Below are positions 1-5,956 of a stretch of DNA of 5,960 nucleotides, in pieces (the first letter of the stretch is position 1; each line of letters opens with the position of its first letter). The notes under the pieces were generated by a model. That model worked only from the letters and a program-made list of their open reading frames with translations. It was not told the origin of the DNA and ran no database searches. The translations under genes and the position numbers were made by a program. The DNA comes from CAZNUM01 sp046861615. GTDB lineage: Bacteria; Fidelibacterota; Marinisomatia; Marinisomatales; TCS55. The stretch is taken from the NCBI GenBank assembly GCA_046861615.1, contig JBHHUS010000073.1, positions 1 through 5,960 of the forward strand, written 5' to 3'.

Positions 1-72
1 CCCATAACGATCGCTATGCTGGTGGAAAATACGGTGGAAGCAGCGGAACGCGCAGTAGGTTTAAAGCATTAA
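1..72 (+). CDS. C-terminal end of an unidentified protein (5' end outside window)
   Basis: Frame 1 is open from the first base and stops with TAA at 70-72, giving 23 residues that end ...AAERAVGLKH. The tail has the look of a beta strand (PITIAML) followed by an amphipathic helix (VENTVEAAERAV), typical of the end of an alpha/beta enzyme domain, but I do not recognise the family. It is called coding because the frame is intact, the codons are ordinary, and a rho-independent terminator begins 27 bases after the stop, as expected at the end of a transcription unit. No function is proposed. Confidence 0.6.
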   Translation, partial: PITIAMLVENTVEAAERAVGLKH

Positions 73-98
73 ATCTTACCATTTAATTTAAAGAAAAC

Positions 99-125
99 AA
101 AAAGGCCTGTTAACGGCCTTTTTTT
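99..125. terminator. Rho-independent terminator, probably bidirectional
   Basis: A perfect 9-bp stem pairs aaaaaggcc (99-107) with ggccttttt (115-123) around the 7-base loop tgttaac. On the plus strand it ends in seven T (119-125), classic for terminating the gene that stops at 72. Read on the minus strand, the A-rich flank 91-103 gives a T-rich tail (ttttt, then gttttctt). It lies 7 bases beyond the 3' end of tRNA-Arg, so the same hairpin can end that transcript. Confidence 0.85.
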
Positions 126-131
126 CGTTTG

Positions 132-205
132 TACGCCCGACAGGATTCGAACCTGTGACCTCATGCTCCGGAGGCATGCGCTCTATCCAGCTGAGCTACG
201 GGCGC
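132..205 (-). tRNA. tRNA-Arg, anticodon CCG
   Basis: The minus strand folds into a full cloverleaf of 74 bases. The acceptor is GCGCCCG with CGGGCGT, the D stem GCTC/GAGC, the anticodon stem CATGC/GCATG with loop CTCCGGA (anticodon CCG, reading CGG), the variable loop AGGTC, and the T arm ACAGG-TTCGAAT-CCTGT. The discriminator is A (132). The acceptor is Watson-Crick except a terminal G1-U72 wobble. CCA is not encoded (the next bases read CAA), so the organism must add it. The gene stands alone and is transcribed towards the terminator at 99-125. It resembles the bacterial tRNA-Arg(CCG) type, including that of E. coli. Confidence 0.96.
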
Positions 206-317
206 AATTTGGGGCAGAAAGTTACGACTTTTGCTTTTATTCCAGAAGTCTCTAATCGTAGAAAAGAGGGGACAGTTTCTGTTGGGGCTCGCAATGTCCG
301 GTTTTAAATTATATGTA

Positions 318-638
318 ATGAAACCGGTTCTGATTCTAACAACTGTTGATGATCATTCACTGGGAGAAAAAATCGCAAAATCTCTGGTGAAGAAAAAGCT
401 GGCCGCCTGTGTAAATCTAATTCCAAATGTTAAGTCCATTTACCGTTGGAAAGGCCGCGTTATCGATGAAGAGGAATTTTTACTGGTTATTAAAACAACC
501 AAAAAATGCGAGCAACCGGTGTATCAGGCCGTTGGCGAAATGCACTCCTATGAATTACCCGAATTGATTACTATCGGGGATGTGGAGGCTGAGGATCAGT
601 ATTTAAAATGGATTACTTCTTCGGTCGATGATGAATAA
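318..638 (+). CDS. cutA: CutA-family divalent-cation tolerance protein
   Basis: A protein of 106 residues, close to the usual CutA length of about 105-112. CutA proteins are small trimers with a ferredoxin-like fold; E. coli CutA was linked to copper tolerance, but the biochemical role is not settled. Family signatures in order are VLILTTVDD (4-12), LAACVN (28-33, with the conserved Cys31), SIYRWKG (40-46), EFLLVIKT (53-60), HSYELPE (76-82) and YLKWI (95-99). The start is uncertain. The frame is open back to TTG at 231 and has another ATG at 294, which has a weak GGGG 6 bases upstream. I prefer 318 because homologous CutA proteins begin two or three residues before the first beta strand, and the extra residues have no family counterpart. 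The 3' end overlaps the channel gene by 11 bases, implying an operon. There is no signal peptide, so it is probably cytosolic. Confidence 0.92.
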   Translation: MKPVLILTTVDDHSLGEKIAKSLVKKKLAACVNLIPNVKSIYRWKGRVIDEEEFLLVIKTTKKCEQPVYQAVGEMHSYELPELITIGDVEAEDQYLKWITSSVDDE

Positions 639-1626
639 ACAACTGAAATTTCTCTATTATTTTGTTGCATTGATAACGATCGGGTCCGGAGGCTTTTATA
701 TCATCAGTGGTACCGAGTGGAGTATTATCGATAGTATTTATATGACCATAATCACGCTTTCAACGGTTGGCTTTACTGAAGTACATCCTTTGAGTGAAGT
801 AGGAAAAATCTGGGCCATGCTGGTCATTATTTTTGGAGTTAGTGGATTTGCTGTTATGGTTTCAGAAATCGGAACCGTACTTTTAGAATTCAAGGAATAC
901 CGGAGACGCAAAATGCGAAAAAAAATATCTAATCTGAAAAAACATTACCTTATTTGTGGTTTTGGGCGAATGGGTTCGGTGATTGCCGAGGAATTGAACC
1001 ATAAAAAAATTCCCTTTGTTATTATTGAAATGAATGCAAAAAAAATACAGAACATTCAGGAGGCGGGCTATTATTTCATTCACGGTGATGCCAGTCTGGA
1101 TAGTGTTCTTCTGGATGCTAATATTACTAAGGCTGAAGGAATTGTAGTAGTTCTGGACAGCGATCAGGACAATTTATTCGTAACCATGTCCGCCAGAAAT
1201 TTAAATCACAATGCCTATATTATCAGCCGCTGTGCCAAAAGCGATACGGGAGATAAATTATTACGAGCCGGAGCTAATAAAGTTGTAAATCCTTACATTA
1301 CCGGTGGACATAAAATGGCCGAGTTACTGACCAGTCCATTTGTGGAAGATGCCGTAACAATTGATACACCGACTCAACCGCAACTGGATATGGTCCTGGA
1401 GGAATTTAACCTTTCTAATTTACCCACGTACTTAAACAAACCAATTAAAGATTGCCAGTTGCGGGAAAAATATGAAATCCTGATTGTCGGTATCGTAAAA
1501 CCGGATGGTGAGACGATTTTAAATCCCGGATCGGAAGTGCTGCTTGAACCGAATCATCGCATCATTGTGATTGGTTCTAAAGAAAACCTGGATCGATTCA
1601 ATACAGAAATAGAATATGCCGTATAA
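628..1626 (+). CDS. Two-transmembrane potassium channel with RCK (TrkA-N/TrkA-C) domains
   Basis: A 332-residue inner-membrane channel subunit of the MthK-like layout: helix 1 (about 8-27), pore helix (35-45), selectivity filter TVGFTE (46-51), helix 2 (about 62-84) and a basic linker (89-99). A cytosolic Rossmann RCK domain follows, with GFGRMG (111-116), an acidic residue at the end of the second strand (Glu134) and GDAS (153-156). The last 80 or so residues (ending in IIVIGSKENLDRF) match a TrkA-C ligand domain. Such subunits form tetrameric pores gated by cytosolic ligands such as nucleotides or Ca2+; which ligand applies here cannot be read. The filter has Thr50 where classical TVGYGD/TVGFGD channels have Gly. 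Two tandem ATGs (628, 631) could both serve; no Shine-Dalgarno is visible and the start lies inside cutA, so translation is probably coupled to it. Family certain; ion selectivity inferred. Confidence 0.95.
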   Translation: MMNKQLKFLYYFVALITIGSGGFYIISGTEWSIIDSIYMTIITLSTVGFTEVHPLSEVGKIWAMLVIIFGVSGFAVMVSEIGTVLLEFKEYRRRKMRKKISNLKKHYLICGFGRMGSVIAEELNHKKIPFVIIEMNAKKIQNIQEAGYYFIHGDASLDSVLLDANITKAEGIVVVLDSDQDNLFVTMSARNLNHNAYIISRCAKSDTGDKLLRAGANKVVNPYITGGHKMAELLTSPFVEDAVTIDTPTQPQLDMVLEEFNLSNLPTYLNKPIKDCQLREKYEILIVGIVKPDGETILNPGSEVLLEPNHRIIVIGSKENLDRFNTEIEYAV

Positions 1627-1662
1627 TATATATTATGTATAATATCAGATATTTCTGTAATT

Positions 1663-4119
1663 TTATCTAACAACCAGGTTGATTAACCTTCCCGGTACAT
1701 ATATTTCTTTAACTATCTCCTTCCCTGCAATGTATTTGATGATCTTCCGATCCTTTTTAGCTTTTTTAAGAACTTCTTCCTGCAGACTATCTTTAGGTAA
1801 GCTGACCTGAGAACGCAATTTTCCGTTTACCTGAATAACGATCGTCATTTCGTCCGTTATCAGGTAACGGGATTCATAGCGAGGCCAATCCGTATGGGCG
1901 ATGGAGCTTTTATTACCTAAAAATTGCCAGAGTTCCTCACAGGTGTGCGGTGCAAACGGCGCCAGGAGTTTAACGATTATTTTCGCGGCCGTACGGGATA
2001 ACGTGTTTTCCTGTTTGAATGTATTGGTACATATCATTAACTGGCTTATGGCCGTATTCAGATCCAGCGTTTCAATGTCCTCGGTGATCTTTTTAATGGT
2101 GTAATGAAGTACATGATTCTGTTTATCAGACGGTATTTCATCAATAATTGTAGCAGTGGTAATTAAACGCCAGACTCTTTTCAGAAATCGGTCGATTCCC
2201 GCAATACCCTTTGTATCCCACGCCGCTGCCTGGTCGAAAGGGCCGATAAACATCTCATAAACCCGGAAAACGTCGGCCCCGTGTTTCTTAACGACATCGT
2301 CGGGATTAATGACATTTCCCCGGGACTTGGACATTTTTTCACCACCCTCACCCAGGACCATGCCGTGGGATGTCCGTTTCTCATAGGGTTCCGAAGTCGG
2401 TACAAAACCACAATCGTACAGGAATTTATTCCAAAACCGGGAGTACAGCAGGTGCAGAGTTGTATGTTCCATGCCCCCATTGTACCAGTCCACCGGCATC
2501 CAGTAGTTTAATTTATCCCGATCCGCCAATAAGTCCTGATTGTGAGGGTCGGTATAGCGTAAAAAATACCATGAAGACCCGGCCCAGTTGGGCATGGTGT
2601 CGGTTTCCCGGTGGGCGCTACCTCCGCAGGCAGGACAATTCGTGTGGACCCAATCATGCATAGCCGCCAAAGGAGATTCACCGGTTTCAGTGGGTTCGTA
2701 CTTTTCGACATTCGGTAACAGAACTGGTAGTTCTTCGTCGGGAACTGGCAGCCAGCCGCATTTCGAGCAATGAATCATGGGGATTGGTTCCCCCCAGTAA
2801 CGTTGACGCGAAAATACCCAATCTCTCAGCTTATAATTGACCGACCGTTTTCCAATTTCCTTTTTTTCCAACCACTGTATTGTATTTTCTTTAGCCTCCG
2901 CTACGGCCAGACCATTAATGTCCAGCCCCTGGTCATTGGCGGAATTAAAGGCCGTTCCATCAAAGGGCCAACAACCGCGACCTGCCAGAACGTCTTCCAC
3001 GTTGACATTTTGTTCCCGGGCAAGTTTTTTATCAGGTCGATTGATACAACGGATAGTGAGTCCGAACTTCCGGGCAAATTCAAAGTCCCGGGTGTCGTGG
3101 GCGGGGACGGCCATGATCGCCCCAGTGCCGTAGGTGCTGAGGACGTAATCGGCAATCCAGACGGGGATATGTTCCCGGTTGACCGGATTAAGGGCATAGG
3201 CGCCAGTAAAAACGCCTGTTTTTTCAGTACTTAACTCAGTTCTTTCCAGGTCACTTTTCCGGGTTGCTTGTTGAATATAGGACGCTACTTCTGCTTTTGC
3301 CCCGGGAGTGGTTATTTCAGCAACCAAGGGATGTTCCGGGGCCAGCACCATATAAGTAGCACCAAAGAGTGTGTCAGGCCGGGTGGTAAACACCCGGATG
3401 GTCTTTTTGTGTTTCACCACTGGAAACTCCACTTCGGCACCCTCCGATCGGCCAATCCAGTTGATCTGTTGGGTCTTGATTTTGTCTAAAAATTCAACCT
3501 CTTTGAGATCGTCAATCAAGCGGTCAGCATAGGCAGTGATACGCAACATCCACTGTTCAATATTCCGCTTTTCCACCTCCCCCCCACAACGCTCGCAGCG
3601 GCCTTCTACAATCTCCTCGTTGGCCAGACCGATTTTACAGGACAGACACCAGTTAATGGGCATCTTGGCCTTGTAGGCTAAGCCGCGTTTAAAGAATTGG
3701 ATGAAGATCCACTGCGTCCAACGGTAATATTCCGGGTCTGTTGTGGCAAATACCCGCTCCCAGTCGAAGGAGAAGCCCAGGGATTTCAGTTGCCGGATAA
3801 AACGTTCTATATTACGCTTAGTAATTACCCGGGGGTGTATGCCGGTCTTGATGGCATAATTTTCTGAAGGCAATCCAAAGCTGTCGAACCCCATGGGGAA
3901 TAATACATTATAACCCTCCATCCTCTTCTTCCGGGCCAGGATATCCAGAGCGGTATAGGAACGGGGATGACCAACGTGCAGTCCGTCACCGGAAGGATAA
4001 GGAAATTCGACCAGACAATAAAATTTCTTCTTCTCAGAGAAATCAATCGCTTTAAAAATACTGTTTTCTTCCCAGTACTTCTGCCATTTCGGTTCAATTG
4101 TTTGGGGATCGTAATTCAT
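1663..4119 (-). CDS. leuS: Leucyl-tRNA synthetase
   Basis: This cytosolic class I synthetase of 818 residues charges tRNA-Leu with leucine using ATP. The HIGH-type motif is HVGH (48-51) and the KMSKS loop is intact (595-599). Cys158/161/175/178 form a zinc knuckle (CLSC...CERC); a second four-Cys set (451, 454, 495, 498) precedes RETDTMPNWAGSSWYF. The CP1 editing domain keeps TTRPDT (245-250) and GTGAIMAVPAHD (331-342, Asp342), so it should still hydrolyse mischarged tRNA. The C-terminal domain ends in IYVPGRLINLVV. Length and domain order are normal (E. coli has 860). The N-terminal wording (HPRSYTALD, GFDSFGLPSENYAIKTG) differs from E. coli and recalls a LeuRS type common in candidate-phyla bacteria. 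ATG at 4119 fits the family start; no Shine-Dalgarno precedes it. It follows the phosphodiesterase gene on the same strand after 124 bases. No terminator is visible in the 36 AT-rich bases to the convergent channel gene. Confidence 0.98.
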   Translation of the reverse strand: MNYDPQTIEPKWQKYWEENSIFKAIDFSEKKKFYCLVEFPYPSGDGLHVGHPRSYTALDILARKKRMEGYNVLFPMGFDSFGLPSENYAIKTGIHPRVITKRNIERFIRQLKSLGFSFDWERVFATTDPEYYRWTQWIFIQFFKRGLAYKAKMPINWCLSCKIGLANEEIVEGRCERCGGEVEKRNIEQWMLRITAYADRLIDDLKEVEFLDKIKTQQINWIGRSEGAEVEFPVVKHKKTIRVFTTRPDTLFGATYMVLAPEHPLVAEITTPGAKAEVASYIQQATRKSDLERTELSTEKTGVFTGAYALNPVNREHIPVWIADYVLSTYGTGAIMAVPAHDTRDFEFARKFGLTIRCINRPDKKLAREQNVNVEDVLAGRGCWPFDGTAFNSANDQGLDINGLAVAEAKENTIQWLEKKEIGKRSVNYKLRDWVFSRQRYWGEPIPMIHCSKCGWLPVPDEELPVLLPNVEKYEPTETGESPLAAMHDWVHTNCPACGGSAHRETDTMPNWAGSSWYFLRYTDPHNQDLLADRDKLNYWMPVDWYNGGMEHTTLHLLYSRFWNKFLYDCGFVPTSEPYEKRTSHGMVLGEGGEKMSKSRGNVINPDDVVKKHGADVFRVYEMFIGPFDQAAAWDTKGIAGIDRFLKRVWRLITTATIIDEIPSDKQNHVLHYTIKKITEDIETLDLNTAISQLMICTNTFKQENTLSRTAAKIIVKLLAPFAPHTCEELWQFLGNKSSIAHTDWPRYESRYLITDEMTIVIQVNGKLRSQVSLPKDSLQEEVLKKAKKDRKIIKYIAGKEIVKEIYVPGRLINLVVR

Positions 4120-4243
4120 GCTTGGTTAACAGTGTGGTTATTCCTGTAATTATCGTCGGTGATTTTACAGCCGGTTATTTACACCGTGCTACCGGAAAAG
4201 CATCTTTTTCTCACCGGTAATCGACGGAAAATGGGTTTACAGT
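4120..4243 (-). other. Spacer upstream of leuS
   Basis: These 124 bases lie between the phosphodiesterase stop and the leuS start. The only structure seen is a bulged hairpin, accgg (4191-4195) with ccggt (4214-4218) enclosing aaaag/ctttt. It has no T tract in the direction of transcription, so it is not a convincing terminator. A GATAAT on the minus strand (4149-4154) could be a -10 box but lacks a good -35. I see no T-box core or leader-peptide signature, so there is no visible sign of leucine- or tRNA-responsive control. Either read-through from the upstream gene or a weak local promoter is possible. Confidence 0.35.
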
Positions 4244-5515
4244 TTAATTGTTCAGTAAAATGCGCACTGAATCGAGATTCCCGTCATTCACAGCAGGATC
4301 CACATCCAATAGCGCAGCCATTAGTTCATAAATATGAATATTCTGGAATGAAGGGACTTTTAATCCGGTTTTAAATCCGGGCCCGTGGGCAATAAAAGTA
4401 GCCTGCATGGATTTTACCAATGGATCATAACCATGTGTTCCGCCCTGATAGGCGTAAGGATGACTGTCAAAATATAACCGGGAACTGACCGACCAGCCCT
4501 CCTCCGCCACTCCAACCAACGGCGTAATCCGGCGATGATTGCGGTAATGCCAGTGTTCCGGTGTTTCTTCTTTCCGGTAGATTGAAAAATGGGGATTTGC
4601 CCCTTTTAAAGCATTGTAGATCGAATCCTCCATGCCCGGGTTTGGGACAATGGCCGTCACCGGCGACCAGGTCACCAGTGCGATATCTGATAATGAAATA
4701 TAGTCATCCAGGAAAATCGTTTTATCCCGCTCGATGGTAGTCATTCCATGGTCAGACGTTATGATCAAATTGACCTTTTCCAGCAAATCTCGTTTTTTCA
4801 GTCCGGAAATCAAGCGGCCAATATCCTCGTCCAACCCCTGAATAACCGTGTCCATTGCTGTTGTCTCCGGTCCCAGGCGGTGACCCCAGTAATTGGCATC
4901 GTTCAAATAGCCCGTGATGAAAACAGGGCGATCATCTGTCGCTAAATCCAACCATTGGAGAATCTGGTCGATAATGGCTTCATTGGTTACAGAACCGCTG
5001 TAAGGATACCAATAAGTTGGTTGCTTACCGTTGATTACCGCCTCTGACCCGGGCCAGAAATAGGTGGCCGTGATTTTACCCTGTTTTTCCGCCGTAACCC
5101 AGAACGGTTCCCCTTCGTACCAGCGGCTTTCGGGCACGGCCGTACTCCCCTCCCCGATCCAGTACCAGGCATCAAAAACAGAATCGTACATGGTGTTGGA
5201 AATGATTCCGTGGTTTTCGGGGTATTGACCGGTGATGATGGAAAGATGGTTTGGAAAAGTAAAGGTTGGGAATACGGGGATCAGGGATTCAGCCTGAACG
5301 CCGTGTTCAATTAAGTAATCAAAATTGGGTGTATCAGTGCGGTCAATATAATCCCAACGGAAGCCATCCAGTGAAATCAAGATAACTGGATTTTTGGCTT
5401 GACCATGGTTCTCTTTTTTAAACAGTTGACAGCCACCGAAAAACAAAGGAACGGCGACCAGTAAAAATAAAAGGACAGCAAGTCGCTGATTTTTTCCGAA
5501 GTCGGTGGTAAACAT
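4244..5515 (-). CDS. ENPP-like type I phosphodiesterase/nucleotide pyrophosphatase lipoprotein
   Basis: A 423-residue exported hydrolase of the alkaline-phosphatase superfamily; relatives cleave nucleotide pyrophosphates or phosphodiesters with two zinc ions. A lipoprotein signal spans 1-28: charged start, hydrophobic LAVLLFLLVAVPLFF, then FGGC with lipidated Cys29. Gln30 follows, so outer-membrane sorting is plausible. Recognisable catalytic elements are SLDG (Asp50), TFPNH (nucleophile Thr86), SDHGM (Asp255, His256), GTHGYD (His361) and the family tail AHGPGFK. At the metal motif usually written D-x-x-G-H the protein has NYWGH, so His212 is kept but Asn208 replaces Asp; Asp206 is nearby. 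The C-terminus (NIHIYELMAALLDV...) matches the family end, so the protein is full length. ATG at 5515 gives the right signal peptide; no Shine-Dalgarno is seen. A promoter candidate lies at 5563-5591. leuS follows downstream. The exact substrate is unknown. Confidence 0.93.
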   Translation of the reverse strand: MFTTDFGKNQRLAVLLFLLVAVPLFFGGCQLFKKENHGQAKNPVILISLDGFRWDYIDRTDTPNFDYLIEHGVQAESLIPVFPTFTFPNHLSIITGQYPENHGIISNTMYDSVFDAWYWIGEGSTAVPESRWYEGEPFWVTAEKQGKITATYFWPGSEAVINGKQPTYWYPYSGSVTNEAIIDQILQWLDLATDDRPVFITGYLNDANYWGHRLGPETTAMDTVIQGLDEDIGRLISGLKKRDLLEKVNLIITSDHGMTTIERDKTIFLDDYISLSDIALVTWSPVTAIVPNPGMEDSIYNALKGANPHFSIYRKEETPEHWHYRNHRRITPLVGVAEEGWSVSSRLYFDSHPYAYQGGTHGYDPLVKSMQATFIAHGPGFKTGLKVPSFQNIHIYELMAALLDVDPAVNDGNLDSVRILLNN

Positions 5516-5528
5516 GGTTTTAAATTTG

Positions 5529-5594
5529 ACCTTGAAAAGGCAGGAATCAAGTCAGGAGGGTCATACTAGAAATCATATCCCACCTTTTCAAGGT
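5529..5594. repeat. 12-bp perfect inverted repeat upstream of the phosphodiesterase gene
   Basis: The arm accttgaaaagg (5529-5540) is exactly matched in inverse by ccttttcaaggt (5583-5594), 42 bases apart. The right arm covers the proposed -35 box of the minus-strand promoter and the left arm lies in the 5' leader, 13 bases before the ATG. That arrangement suits a paired operator better than an RNA hairpin, since a transcript from that promoter would lack the right arm. A transcript reading through from upstream could fold it. A near copy of the core (cctcgaaaagg, one mismatch to ccttgaaaagg) sits at 5695-5705 in the neighbouring repeat. The repeat is seen directly; its role is inferred. Confidence 0.75.
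5563..5591 (-). promoter_or_regulatory. Candidate sigma-70-type promoter for the phosphodiesterase gene
   Basis: On the minus strand TTGAAA (5586-5591, five of six to TTGACA) is separated by exactly 17 bases from TAGTAT (5563-5568, four of six to TATAAT). Transcription would start near 5556, leaving a leader of about 40 bases before the ATG at 5515. The -35 box lies inside one arm of the 12-bp inverted repeat. This is a consensus match only; if the organism uses a different primary promoter consensus, as some FCB-group bacteria do, it may be wrong. Confidence 0.4.
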
Positions 5595-5642
5595 ATTTAT
5601 TGGATCAAAATTAACAGAGAATTCGTTCTGTTGTTACAAAAA

Positions 5643-5789
5643 AACTTTGTCGGGGTGAAAGGATTTCCCCGAAGGGGTTCTCTCGAGGAGATTCCCTCGA
5701 AAAGGTTCCTTCGGAACCTCGGAACTTTGGAAGAAGACTCGCCGTAGGCGTTGCCTCCGGCTACGCCGAGGCCTCCCGACCGTAAAGTT
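5643..5789. repeat. Structured palindromic repeat element, long copy
   Basis: A GC-rich, roughly 147-base block closed by its own ends: aacttt+gtcggg (5643-5654) pairs with cccgac, a 3-base bulge, then aaagtt (5775-5789). Inside, in order, are cccc/gggg (5667-5677), tcgagg/cctcga (5683-5700), aggttcc/ggaacct with a 3-base loop (5703-5719), and a 12-bp stem with two mismatches, ctcgccgtaggc (5738-5749) with ggctacgccgag (5759-5770). Its first 32 bases (5649-5680) recur exactly at 5828-5859. It contains no credible gene. It could be a MITE/REP-like mobile repeat or a structured RNA; the sequence does not decide between them. Confidence 0.7.
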
Positions 5790-5827
5790 AATGAATAAGG
5801 TACTTAAACTGCTGTTAGAAAATCACA

Positions 5828-5872
5828 GTCGGGGTGAAAGGATTTCCCCGAAGGGGTTCCTTCGGAAGAACC
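5828..5872. repeat. Palindromic repeat element, short copy next to tRNA-Pro
   Basis: Bases 5828-5859 repeat 5649-5680 exactly. After that the match resumes with cttcgga (5860-5866) once 28 bases of the long copy (5681-5708) are skipped, and a ggttc/gaacc hairpin (5855-5859 with 5868-5872) ends it. This copy therefore lacks the tcgagg/cctcga hairpin and the large 3' stem of the long copy. It starts 9 bases from the tRNA-Pro 3' end on the minus strand. No T tract follows on that strand, so it is a poor intrinsic terminator for the tRNA. Confidence 0.7.
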
Positions 5873-5881
5873 TTTATCTCG

Positions 5882-5956
5882 TCGGGGTGGGGAGATTTGA
5901 ACTCCCGGCCTCGTCGTCCCGAACGACGCGCGCTAACCGGACTGCGCCACACCCCG
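5882..5956 (-). tRNA. tRNA-Pro, anticodon CGG
   Basis: The minus strand gives a 75-base cloverleaf. The acceptor CGGGGTG/CACCCCG is fully Watson-Crick and starts with the C1-G72 pair typical of bacterial tRNA-Pro. The D stem is GCGC/GCGC, the anticodon stem CGTCG/CGACG with loop TTCGGGA (anticodon CGG, reading CCG), the variable loop AGGCC, and the T arm GGGAG-TTCAAAT-CTCCC. The discriminator is A (5882). CCA is not encoded. Its 5' end is four bases from the window edge, so its promoter lies outside. The short palindromic repeat lies directly downstream. Confidence 0.96.

Larger units (their letters stand above)
5516..5881. other. 366-base non-coding region between phosphodiesterase gene and tRNA-Pro
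   Basis: Apart from the inverted repeat, promoter candidate and two palindromic copies listed separately, it contains an AT-rich piece (5595-5642) and a 38-base link (5790-5827) between the two copies, in which I see no structure. Frames that stay open here run through the hairpins or through the tRNA antisense strand and are not credible genes. Confidence 0.7.

Noticed and set aside
231..317. Longer cutA N-terminus from TTG 231 or ATG 294
   Set aside because: The extra residues have no counterpart in CutA proteins, which start just before the first beta strand. ATG 294 remains possible because of a weak GGGG upstream.
1627..1662. Terminator between the convergent channel gene and leuS
   Set aside because: The 36 bases are AT-rich and weakly self-complementary, but no GC stem followed by a T run could be drawn for either strand.
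2181..3489. Several frames of 60-154 codons overlapping leuS on both strands
   Set aside because: leuS is intact and covers all of them. They are Cys/Pro/Ser-rich shadows without ribosome sites or recognisable domains.
4120..4243. T-box or leucine attenuator ahead of leuS
   Set aside because: The spacer is short, with no T-box core, no run of Leu codons and no terminator with a T tract.
5505..5747. 80-codon plus-strand frame starting opposite the phosphodiesterase signal peptide
   Set aside because: It begins antisense to a convincing gene start, has no ribosome site, and its last half is a translation of the palindromic repeat. The amino-acid sequence shows no domain.
5649..5872. CRISPR array
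   Set aside because: Only two copies of a 32-base repeat exist, spaced about 147 bases apart and differing by an internal module. No further units or cas genes are present.
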